From Candidatus Zhuqueibacterota bacterium (lineage in GTDB: Bacteria > Zhuqueibacterota > Zhuqueibacteria > Residuimicrobiales > Krinioviventaceae), in contig JAFGKD010000002.1 of assembly GCA_016928775.1 (NCBI GenBank), positions 1-52,810 on the forward strand: a DNA stretch of 52,810 nt, read 5' to 3'. Of the stretch, positions 33,001-41,087 are shown piece after piece (position 1 is the first letter of the stretch; every line of letters begins with the position of its first letter). The translations under genes were made by a program, and so were the position numbers. A model generated the notes under the pieces. The model ran no database searches. It was not told the origin of the DNA and saw only the letters and a program-made list of their open reading frames with translations.

Positions 33001-35689
33001 TTTAGCGCAAACCTGGTGGACGTGGATGGCGAGCATGTTCTGGCAAGTCAGTTTGCTCATTCTTTTCATCGGTATCCTGGATTTCCTTTCGCGAAAATGG
33101 GTTTGGCCGCAAGTGCGTTATGCGTTGTGGATGCTGATCTTGCTCAAACTGGTCATTCCCCCGACCTGGTCGTTAAAAACAAGCCTTGTGTCACAAATAC
33201 GGCCGCACGTCGAGGGGCGAATCGTGCAGCAAATCCCCATGCATTCGCGCGAAGCGAAAATGCCCGAGAGATCTAAAGCCGATATAGCGGAGAGGTCTTC
33301 CCAGGCAAACCTGCCCACGAACGACTTGCGGCATAATGTTTTCACTCGCGAGACATCCGCCGCCGCGACCACTGTCGAATCTGTCACAAAACCGGCATGG
33401 CAAACAGTGGCGATGGGGATTTGGCTGTTTGGTATTGTGCTGTTATGTTCAGTGCTTGTTGGAAAAATGATGCGATTGCGGCATTGGCACAAACAGCAAA
33501 AAAAGCAGGACATCCCGAAATGGTTTCATGAGCTGTTAGTCAAAACAGCGCAGCACTTTGACATCACCCGGCTGCCGGCGATTGTGTTCAACGACAAAGC
33601 GGTCACGCCGGCAGTCTATGGCATGTTTCGACCTGTGATGTTATTGCCGGCCAACTACTTTGACAAGCTAAACGCCGAAGAAGCACAGCACGTCCTGCTG
33701 CATGAGCTGGCGCATCTCAAACGCGGAGATTTATGGCTCAACGGCTTGACATTGATCATGCAGATCATCTACTGGTTTAATCCCTTGTTAATTTGGGTGC
33801 GGCGACAAATGAAACACGTGCGCGAAATCTGTTGTGATTTGACAGTCGCCAACGTCTTGCGCGAAAAAACGCCTGCTTATCGGCAGACGTTAGTGAACAC
33901 CGCGCGCGAGCTGCTCACCGAAACAGTTGAGCCCGGCCTCGGTTTACTTGGTGTCTTTGAAGAGCCCTTTCGCCTGGTGACGCGACTCAAGTGGCTTGAG
34001 AAAAAGACCTGGGAGCATCGCAGGAAAATTTTGGGTGCCGCAGTTGTCATCAGCCTCCTGCTTGCGGTGAGTGTGCTCCCCATGGCCAGAATTTCAGTGG
34101 ACGATGACGACGAAACCACGAACATCACCAATAAACTCGAGGAAAATGTCTTCAATGGCGCACCGGCGCATCCGGATATCAGTCAGCAGTGGATCAGTAA
34201 AGAATTCACCATCAAACAGACCGCATCCCTCTACGCTGCTGTCTTGATCAAAACGGGAGATCCGGACAATCAATTTGAAGATGCAATTCAAGAGTGTCGT
34301 CAATTGCTCAAAAAGCAAAGAATAAAAACCTATGGCGATCCGTTTTGTCGTTTCTTCAGTGATCCGGATGATGTGCCGCACGACAAATGGTATTGGGAAG
34401 TAGGATTTCGAATCAAAAAAGGCAAAAAAGTCAAACCACCGCTTGAAATCCGGCACGTTGTTCCTATGCAGGTTGCCAGCCTCGGTGTTGCCGGAATCAA
34501 AGACACTGAATCGACCTGGGACACATTTGCCGAACAATTGAGCCGGCAAAATTATGTCCCCTGTTTCCCACCGGCAACCGAAATCTATCGCGGAGAGAAA
34601 TACGACGAACCGATGTGGGCCTATACAGAGATGCAGATTCCTGTGTTCAACGCTGATGCCGGATATCCAGGACTCCGTATTGAATACCGCACGAGTGACG
34701 CCTTCCAAGCCATCGTGTTGCCGATGCGCGGTTCGACCAGCCAAATTGAATCTGCCGTCGATCAACTCAGGCGATATATGCGCCGCAACAAAATCAAACC
34801 GCACGGAAGAATTTTTGCCGAATATGCTTTTGATTGGTCAGAAAGCCCGCCCGAAGAGTGGCAATGGTTGGTCGGCTGCCCGATCGATAAAGAATTTCCC
34901 ATTGAACAGCCATTTGAAATGCAGACTTTTGAAGCTACAGATATTGCTGCGACTTCTTTCACAGCGGCTCCGGATGCCGAATATCCCTGGTCCGCCTTTT
35001 TCACGCAAATGATTATCGAAGGTTATGTGCCCGTCGGCGCAGCCATGGAATCCTGGGACGATGTGAATAAAAAAGAAACTCGCGTTGAAATGCGTATTCC
35101 GAGCATGCGCATACCCGGTTGGAGCGAAGGCATGCCTGAGGTCGGCGCTGATGAGCAAGAATGGGAGGCCTGGGGCAAAAAAGTCGGTGAGGAAACAAAA
35201 GAGTGGGCGCTGGATTTTTCAAACACTTTGGTCACTGCACTCACTGGCCATTCCATTGAGGAATTGGAGCAGGGCGGAAATCCGGCTAACATCCGGGAAA
35301 AAGTAGAGCGAGCCAATGCCGTACTTGAACGGGCGCTGATCGATCAGGATACAGACACCTATGAGAGATATCTTGATGAGGACATTGTGGTTAATCCACC
35401 CATGCGCACTGAAGTGAGAGGCAAGTATGCGTATTTGGCAGATATGCAGGATGATTTTCGCAAAGGTATCAAATTTCACACCTTCAACACCCAGGTGCTT
35501 GAATGCTGGCAATGCGGCGACAATATTTATGAAATCAGCACTTTTTCTTTCTCGCTAACCACACCGGAATCTTCACAGCCCTGGGTGGCTAATGGCAATT
35601 CTTTTGCTATTTGGCGTGAAGACGAGAACGGCCAACTTTTGGTCAAATACTCAATCTACAATACCGAATCGCATCCAAATGTTTATTGA
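32984..35689 (+). CDS. BlaR1-type M56 metalloprotease with two GyrI-like and one NTF2-like sensor domains
   Basis: 901 residues. The N-terminal part is a BlaR1/MecR1-like M56 protease with about four membrane helices; the zinc motif is His240-Glu-Leu-Ala-His244 (LLHELAHLKRGD), followed by REICCDLTVA with the downstream ligand. The last helix (about 346-367) should place the rest outside the cytoplasm. That part is not a penicillin-binding domain. Residues about 400-557 and 561-715 look like two GyrI-like small-molecule-binding domains (EVGFRIKKG, MQVASLGVAG, ETRVEMRIP patterns). Residues about 769-901 form an NTF2/DUF4440-like domain that resembles the two next genes. Predicted role: a sensor protease that binds a small ligand and relieves BlaI repression. 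Start ATG with GGAGGG, overlapping blaI. Confidence 0.85.
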   Translation: MQALNNLAQTWWTWMASMFWQVSLLILFIGILDFLSRKWVWPQVRYALWMLILLKLVIPPTWSLKTSLVSQIRPHVEGRIVQQIPMHSREAKMPERSKADIAERSSQANLPTNDLRHNVFTRETSAAATTVESVTKPAWQTVAMGIWLFGIVLLCSVLVGKMMRLRHWHKQQKKQDIPKWFHELLVKTAQHFDITRLPAIVFNDKAVTPAVYGMFRPVMLLPANYFDKLNAEEAQHVLLHELAHLKRGDLWLNGLTLIMQIIYWFNPLLIWVRRQMKHVREICCDLTVANVLREKTPAYRQTLVNTARELLTETVEPGLGLLGVFEEPFRLVTRLKWLEKKTWEHRRKILGAAVVISLLLAVSVLPMARISVDDDDETTNITNKLEENVFNGAPAHPDISQQWISKEFTIKQTASLYAAVLIKTGDPDNQFEDAIQECRQLLKKQRIKTYGDPFCRFFSDPDDVPHDKWYWEVGFRIKKGKKVKPPLEIRHVVPMQVASLGVAGIKDTESTWDTFAEQLSRQNYVPCFPPATEIYRGEKYDEPMWAYTEMQIPVFNADAGYPGLRIEYRTSDAFQAIVLPMRGSTSQIESAVDQLRRYMRRNKIKPHGRIFAEYAFDWSESPPEEWQWLVGCPIDKEFPIEQPFEMQTFEATDIAATSFTAAPDAEYPWSAFFTQMIIEGYVPVGAAMESWDDVNKKETRVEMRIPSMRIPGWSEGMPEVGADEQEWEAWGKKVGEETKEWALDFSNTLVTALTGHSIEELEQGGNPANIREKVERANAVLERALIDQDTDTYERYLDEDIVVNPPMRTEVRGKYAYLADMQDDFRKGIKFHTFNTQVLECWQCGDNIYEISTFSFSLTTPESSQPWVANGNSFAIWREDENGQLLVKYSIYNTESHPNVY

Positions 35690-35698
35690 GGAAACAAA

Positions 35699-36166
35699 AT
35701 GAAAAAATTAGCGCTTTGCATCATTATATTTTTAATTTCACCGCTATTCTCGAGTGAAAAAGAAAATTATTGGCACTCCGTGCTCGAGCCATATTCCGCC
35801 AAATTGACCGAGCTCATGTTGAATAATAAATTTGTGGAAACGATCGATCTGTATGATGAAAATGTCGTACTCATTCGGCCTCTTATGCCGCCGCTCAGAG
35901 GGAAAAAAGCTTTACGCGAGGAGCTGAGGGAAATGCGCCGCCTCGGATTTCACTATCACGCGATCGGCGGTGAGACTGAAGAAATATGGGGTTGCAACGC
36001 GCAAATTTTTGAGCGAGGTACTTTGTCATTTTCCTATTCAACCCAGAAACAAGCCAAACCACAAGCTTTTTATGGCTCATTCTTGACCATCTGGAAACAG
36101 CAAAAAGATGGGACCTATAAAATAGAATACAGCATCTGGAATCTGGATTTTAATCCCTGGGAATAA
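35699..36166 (+). CDS. Secreted DUF4440/NTF2-like single-domain protein
   Basis: 155 residues with a Sec signal (about 1-19). The mature part is one NTF2-like alpha+beta domain: LMLNNKFVETIDLYDENVV, LRGKKALREELREMRRLG, then Trp97-Gly-Cys99 followed by IFERGTLSFS and the closing FLTIWKQQKDGTYKIEYSIW. The same pattern (W-x-C, a short gap, Y/F-E, then GS/GT and an IW-KQKDG-Y-KI strand) occurs in the C-terminal domain of the upstream sensor protease and in the next gene. Only one Cys remains in the mature protein. The gene follows the M56 gene by 9 bases, with GAGG upstream of the ATG, so it is in the same operon. Function unknown; ligand binding or pairing with the sensor is inferred. Confidence 0.8.
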   Translation: MKKLALCIIIFLISPLFSSEKENYWHSVLEPYSAKLTELMLNNKFVETIDLYDENVVLIRPLMPPLRGKKALREELREMRRLGFHYHAIGGETEEIWGCNAQIFERGTLSFSYSTQKQAKPQAFYGSFLTIWKQQKDGTYKIEYSIWNLDFNPWE

Positions 36167-36184
36167 TCAAATCAGGAGTTTAAA

Positions 36185-36652
36185 ATGAGGATAAAAAAAA
36201 CTATATTATGCATGTTCTTGCTACTGCCGTTTCTTTTGCCGGCACGGACGAATCTGCAAAATGTTCGAGAACAAATTGAAAAGCTGCGAGAGGAACGACA
36301 AGAAGCAGCGATGGAGCAAAATTATGATAAATCGCTGAAATTTTTCACTGATGACGTTCTTATCATGCCAGGATTACAGCAGATCATAGAAGGAAAAAAG
36401 GAGCTAAAGCAACGCTATGAGCGTGATAAAAAAGAGGGTGTTCGTATTCTAAGCATTGGACATAATGTCTCGGCGGATTGGCTCTGCGACGAAGATTATT
36501 ACGAACGCGGTTCCTGGAGCATGAGCGTCACCTCACGGGATCATCCTCGACCTTTAGCGTATGCGGGCTCGTACTTGCAAATCTGGGAAAAACAAAAGGA
36601 TGGCTCGTACAAGATCAAATTTAATATTTGGAATTTGAATCATATGCCATAA
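36185..36652 (+). CDS. Secreted DUF4440/NTF2-like protein, paralogue of the preceding gene
   Basis: 155 residues with a Sec signal (MRIKKTILCMFLLLPFLLPA). Same fold and length as its neighbour: REERQEAAMEQNYDKSLKFF, IEGKKELKQRY, Trp99-Leu-Cys101, YYERGSWSMS and YLQIWEKQKDGSYKIKFNIW. The conserved W-x-C and the C-terminal strand are kept while the helices have diverged, pointing to an old tandem duplication. GGAG upstream; 18-base gap after the previous gene. Last clear member of the BlaI/M56 operon. Role unknown; it is expected in the periplasm or outside, on the same side as the sensor domains. Confidence 0.8.
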   Translation: MRIKKTILCMFLLLPFLLPARTNLQNVREQIEKLREERQEAAMEQNYDKSLKFFTDDVLIMPGLQQIIEGKKELKQRYERDKKEGVRILSIGHNVSADWLCDEDYYERGSWSMSVTSRDHPRPLAYAGSYLQIWEKQKDGSYKIKFNIWNLNHMP

Positions 36653-36841
36653 GAACGCCATTTTTTTTCAATAAAAGTGTTAAAATGATGAGTGCGACTG
36701 TAACGATTTTTTCCCTGAACCGTCTCATTAATGTCACGAATTTGAAAAAAATATGAGATTATCTGAATAAAAGTCGACTCTATTGTGTAATAGTCGAAAC
36801 TTTTTTGTCCAGCCTTTCATAACTTTTACAAAGAGAAAGCC

Positions 36842-37018
36842 ATGAATATTTCTCGGGAAGAAGCTGAAAAGCTGATAGATGCGTCACAGGTGCTCTCCAC
36901 GAGTGTCAATCAGCAACAAAAACAAATTCAAGTTCGTATGGAACTAGCCAACGCAAAAACATGCATCGTCACCTATGATCGACAAACTCATCAAAAGAGC
37001 TATCAAATTGACAATTAA
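36842..37018 (+). CDS. Small hypothetical protein, 58 aa
   Basis: Short frame with ATG at 36842 and AGAGAAAG upstream. Hydrophilic: an N-terminal helix (MNISREEAEKLIDASQVLST), a Gln-rich middle, and a probable beta hairpin with CIVTYDRQTHQKSYQID. No signal peptide or membrane helix; one Cys. It is followed after 9 bases by another very small gene, so the two are probably translated together. I do not recognise a family. The 189-bp gap before it is AT-rich and contains an approximate palindrome (TCGACT with AGTCGA near 36772-36795), possibly a regulatory site. Confidence 0.5.
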   Translation: MNISREEAEKLIDASQVLSTSVNQQQKQIQVRMELANAKTCIVTYDRQTHQKSYQIDN

Positions 37019-37027
37019 GGTGAACAG

Positions 37028-37207
37028 ATGATCCAGGCCGAAGAAAAAGAAAACATCACGCCACTTTGTCCGAACTGCAAAATGGGGATTGAGATGGTGT
37101 GGTTTCGCCAGTTAGCGGGATTCCTGGGGAAAAGATATATCTATTTTTGCCCGCATTGCCGTTCTGTTCTTGGCGTATCACATCGGAAGGGTTTTTGGAT
37201 GGGATAG
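37028..37207 (+). CDS. Small zinc-ribbon protein, 59 aa
   Basis: ATG at 37028 with AAGGTG upstream. Two CxxC knuckles, CPNC (about 14-17) and CPHC (about 41-44), flank a strand-rich middle (EMVWFRQLAGFLG, KRYIYF), which is the layout of a single zinc ribbon. The tail LGVSHRKGFWMG is short and basic. Such proteins bind nucleic acid, proteins or act as metal-sensing adaptors; no specific role can be claimed. It overlaps nothing and ends 68 bases before the stop of the convergent large gene. Confidence 0.65.
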   Translation: MIQAEEKENITPLCPNCKMGIEMVWFRQLAGFLGKRYIYFCPHCRSVLGVSHRKGFWMG

Positions 37208-37274
37208 AAAGGTTGATCGCCACGCGTTTTCGATAGTTATTATTAATCGAGAAACACTATTTGCCGCACGCGCT

Positions 37275-40200
37275 TTAACGAAGCAGAGTCATTTTACCAA
37301 CATTTTCAAAATCATCTGCACTAATTTTATAAAAATAGAGGCCGCTGGCAACTGAAACGTCCCGATCATCTGTCCCAAACCAGGTCACAGCGTGCGATCC
37401 AGCTGTCCTGACCTCATCGACTAACGTTTTGACCAGATGGCCATTCGAATCATAAACAATCATTTTCACATGCGTTTGACTCGGAATATCAAAATGAATC
37501 GTTGTCGCCGGATTGAACGGATTCGGGTAATTCTGCGCCAATTTGTAGTTCAGCGATGATCCCGCGACATCGCCTTTATCCTCAACGATCGTGCTGGCTT
37601 CAACGACCGTAATGGTTTGATTCGCGTTTTTATTGACGAGCACCTGTCGTTTTCCGGATGGCCAATGAATGATAATAGAATCGACTATAGATACCGCCCC
37701 AAGGCCAAAATGCTGAATAAGACCACTTTGTGCCGCATGGCCGGTCTGCGCAAACACATGCCGGACTTGACCAAGTTGTTTTTTGGCTGTTTTGACAATT
37801 ATTTTTGCCCCCAATCCTGATCGATTTGACGAGTTATTGCCGACACATCTAATTTTTATCCAGTTATTCTGCTGCGACATATTCTCATACAGCAGGCTCT
37901 GCTGGTCATAGCTGCCAATAACCAGATCAAGATCCCCGTCGTTTTCTCGATCACCCCACGCCACGGCCAGCGAGTTGCCGCCGTGATAAAAAAAGTTCTC
38001 TGTCGAAATCTTGTCAAAGGTACCATCTCCATTGTTTGTATAAAAAAAGAAGGAGTTCCGATTCGAGACAAACAGATCGAGGTCGCCATCGTTGTCATAA
38101 TCGGCCCAGCCACTGCCTTTTGATATCTCAATGTCCGTACAAATGCCGGGAATATTTTCCCTGGTGAATGAACCATTACCATTGTTGCGATACAAACAGT
38201 TGGCTTTGTCATAGTTCACGACAAAGAGGTCCATATAACCATCGTTATTATAGTCACCCCAACTGCAGCTCACCGCAGCCCCATCGTTTGCAATCATTCG
38301 ATCCGGTCCGACAAGCGCGAACTCACGGGGACGAACTTGCTCATACAGTTTATCAATGCCCTGATTTGCCAAATAAATATCCAGGTCACCGTCATTATCA
38401 AAATCACACCAACCGCAACAATATGTTTTGTCCGCCCTCTCCCCAACGACGATATCATTCGACTTTGTAAAATGATTCGTCCCATCATTAATGTACAAAA
38501 TGTTTGGATATTCTTCGCCCACATCGGTCACATACAGATCAAGATCAGCATCGTTATCCACATCCGCCCAGGCGCAGCTTCTATAGTCTCCATAATCCTC
38601 AACAATATTTCCTTCGGTTATTTTTTTAAAAGTGCCGTCGCCATTATTTTTATAGAGACTGTTATAGCCACCGACCACGCCATTGGCGATAAAACAATCG
38701 ATGAATCCGTCATTGTTATAATCGGCCCATGATGCAGAACGGGAAGGCTCGTCATCCATCACAATGTTGCCGGTTGTGATGCGCTTAAACGATCCATCTT
38801 TGTTGTTTTTATATAAAATATTTTGGCCATCATTCACGAGAAAAATATCTTCATAACCATCGGCATCATAATCAATCCAATTAACGCCGTATGTTTCGGC
38901 TATTGGCAATTCGAGGCCATCGATGAGATCAGGTGTGAACATTAATTGAGCCTGTGTCGTTTTTGACAAGCCATCCGAGAATGTACCGGCATAAACATCT
39001 ATACTGTTATGTGCGTGCACGCAGCGGATATTCGGATAGTCTGCTTCTGATGTATAAATCTCACTCCAGGAGTTGCCGTTATCCCGCGTCATGGATATAA
39101 AATTCGAACCGTTCAAATAGAGGCCACCGTATAAATCAGCCTCGATACAAAACATGCTCGTTGATGGCGCTAACACACTGCCAGAGTCGGGGGTTACATC
39201 AGTAAAACTTTGTCCAAAAGTGGTGGAGCAAAGCAGGTTTTTTAACGTGTACAACGATTCATTATCCGACGTAGCAGCCAGCTTGTAGATATGGCCAAAC
39301 CGATCAACTGCGAGACGGCATAGGCTATTGTTTTCAAAAGGAACATCAACGTAATTCCATTGGTCGCCTTTATCAGTTGAGTAATACAATCTGCGGATCT
39401 TGCCAACATCTGCTTTCGAATAACCGTAGACTAATCCCTCGGAAGCAGCGTGCAGCTTTCCAACCTCAAATGGAGTTGTCGTGGGAATCCAGGCTGCGCC
39501 AAAATCGTCGGTTCTATAAAAGTATTTTTGTCCGGGGATCCATACATAAATGGTCTGCAGACTTTTGTCAACATCAAACTCGGCCTGTTTGACTTTAAAG
39601 TCGCGTTTTTGTTTCCAGGTACGACCGCTATCGTCCGATCCGTACAAGACACACGTCGTCACCGCAGTATCTGATCCGGCACTGTATCCCAATAAAAGCC
39701 ACAAACGATCGCGGTCGACAACCTTGGCATCATAAAAGGTACGAGGTTGATTGAACACAGTTTTTTTATCGATTTCTATCCACGACGCTCCATTCGTCGC
39801 CGAAAACCAGTAGCGACTGAATTTTTTCTCAATGCCGGTGACACAAAACAGCTTGTTTGGCGAAGCATTGAGCACGGCATGGATTTTGGCGCTGGCTGGT
39901 GTTGGATTTGAGAAAGAAACGCCGCTATCATTTGAGATGAAAAGACCATCCGAGCCAACGAAAATTTTCCCGGTTGTGCTGACAGCATATGAAAAAATGG
40001 GGTAACCAACGTCGATGGGATACCAGGTGTCGCCGTTATTCATCGTGATAAAAGAATTTCCGACAATGTTATATCCACTGGCAGAACCGGCGCCGAGCAC
40101 CCATCCTTGCGGAGATTCATAAAAAGATTGCACATAGGGTAATCGTGTTCGGGACCATTTTTTTCCGTGATCTGTTGATCTGAAAACGGCACCAGTGTCT

Positions 40201-40832
40201 TCCCCATCAACAGCCACGAATACATCACCTTTTGATGTCTCTAAAATATTTTTGATGTAACTTTCCGCTTCGAACACGAGACGAAGGGAGTCGGGATCAC
40301 CCTCACTAAAATAAAGCTTGTTTTGACCAAATACATAAAGATGATTCAAAACGCTGACATAAGCATGTTCGGCGGAGCCATTAAAGGGATAGGAGATGGG
40401 CGACCATTTTAATGCCCGATCCGTCGAAAAATACAAAATATCCCCGCTGGCGAAATATAAGGTTCCGTCATGAGCAATTGCCATCTGCTCAAGCGTCAGG
40501 TCATTCATTGTCAGGGGAAGCGTGCTCCATGTCGCTCCCCAATCCGCTGAGACATAAAGTTTGCCCTTTAGACTCTCGGCATAAATTCTTGCGTCATGTC
40601 CAAATTTAAAGGTGGCGGCATTATTCAGAATTAGAGCCCAATTGAGCCCCTGATCATCCGAAGTAAAAAGGGTATGATTAAAAAGAGCATAGAGACGATC
40701 GTTGTGATCAATGGCCAGCGGATTCACAACACCTCCTACCGGGCCATCGAGTTTTTCCCAGGAGTTTTGTGCAAAAGCATTTAAAAAAAAGAACAGTCCC
40801 CCAATACCTAGCATGAGTGACGTTTTGTTCAT
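37275..40832 (-). CDS. Giant secreted BNR/FG-GAP/ASPIC-UnbV protein with sorting tail
   Basis: 1185 residues from the ATG at 40832, chosen because GAGGTTG lies just upstream; the longest frame starts at a TTG 12 bases earlier. A Sec signal (about 1-21, ending NAFAQ) is followed by BNR/Asp-box-type repeats (TSDDQGLNW, SADWGATWS, STDHGKKWS, GSDDSGRTWK; about 25-630) that suggest a sortilin/Ycf48-like propeller. Then come about seven FG-GAP/VCBS repeats with the calcium-binding pattern DxDxDGxxD (DFDNDGDLDIYLAN; about 640-985), an ASPIC/UnbV domain (about 988-1080: GLGAKIIVKT, HFGLGAVSIVDSIIIHWPSG), and the sorting module with NYPNPFN. Probable calcium-dependent surface adhesin or binding protein. 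No catalytic residues recognised. Confidence 0.88.
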   Translation of the reverse strand: MNKTSLMLGIGGLFFFLNAFAQNSWEKLDGPVGGVVNPLAIDHNDRLYALFNHTLFTSDDQGLNWALILNNAATFKFGHDARIYAESLKGKLYVSADWGATWSTLPLTMNDLTLEQMAIAHDGTLYFASGDILYFSTDRALKWSPISYPFNGSAEHAYVSVLNHLYVFGQNKLYFSEGDPDSLRLVFEAESYIKNILETSKGDVFVAVDGEDTGAVFRSTDHGKKWSRTRLPYVQSFYESPQGWVLGAGSASGYNIVGNSFITMNNGDTWYPIDVGYPIFSYAVSTTGKIFVGSDGLFISNDSGVSFSNPTPASAKIHAVLNASPNKLFCVTGIEKKFSRYWFSATNGASWIEIDKKTVFNQPRTFYDAKVVDRDRLWLLLGYSAGSDTAVTTCVLYGSDDSGRTWKQKRDFKVKQAEFDVDKSLQTIYVWIPGQKYFYRTDDFGAAWIPTTTPFEVGKLHAASEGLVYGYSKADVGKIRRLYYSTDKGDQWNYVDVPFENNSLCRLAVDRFGHIYKLAATSDNESLYTLKNLLCSTTFGQSFTDVTPDSGSVLAPSTSMFCIEADLYGGLYLNGSNFISMTRDNGNSWSEIYTSEADYPNIRCVHAHNSIDVYAGTFSDGLSKTTQAQLMFTPDLIDGLELPIAETYGVNWIDYDADGYEDIFLVNDGQNILYKNNKDGSFKRITTGNIVMDDEPSRSASWADYNNDGFIDCFIANGVVGGYNSLYKNNGDGTFKKITEGNIVEDYGDYRSCAWADVDNDADLDLYVTDVGEEYPNILYINDGTNHFTKSNDIVVGERADKTYCCGWCDFDNDGDLDIYLANQGIDKLYEQVRPREFALVGPDRMIANDGAAVSCSWGDYNNDGYMDLFVVNYDKANCLYRNNGNGSFTRENIPGICTDIEISKGSGWADYDNDGDLDLFVSNRNSFFFYTNNGDGTFDKISTENFFYHGGNSLAVAWGDRENDGDLDLVIGSYDQQSLLYENMSQQNNWIKIRCVGNNSSNRSGLGAKIIVKTAKKQLGQVRHVFAQTGHAAQSGLIQHFGLGAVSIVDSIIIHWPSGKRQVLVNKNANQTITVVEASTIVEDKGDVAGSSLNYKLAQNYPNPFNPATTIHFDIPSQTHVKMIVYDSNGHLVKTLVDEVRTAGSHAVTWFGTDDRDVSVASGLYFYKISADDFENVGKMTLLR

Positions 40833-41087
40833 GTACAACCTCAAATTTTGCGAAAATCACGTAATGCCTCAATGATGCCTTGCTCTGCTGTGTAAAAAAA
40901 TACCTTCAATTCAGAGGCATGCGTAATATTCTTTTTTTGTAAAGTTGCACTGCTTTTCTGAGCTAATAGAGCAATCATTTAAAACTTTGGAGGGTATGTT
41001 TATCCGGTATATCCTGCTATCCTGTCTTCTGATTTTAATGCGCCACCGGATTTATGAAAAGGTGTACCAGGGTTGAAATGTACTGGA

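Noticed and set aside
34094..34804. Minus-strand open frame (236 codons) opposite the sensor protease
   Set aside because: Fully antisense to the GyrI-like region, no Shine-Dalgarno and no family resemblance.
32605..35689. Beta-lactam resistance operon
   Set aside because: BlaI and M56 parts match, but there is no penicillin-binding sensor domain and no beta-lactamase or mecA-like gene.
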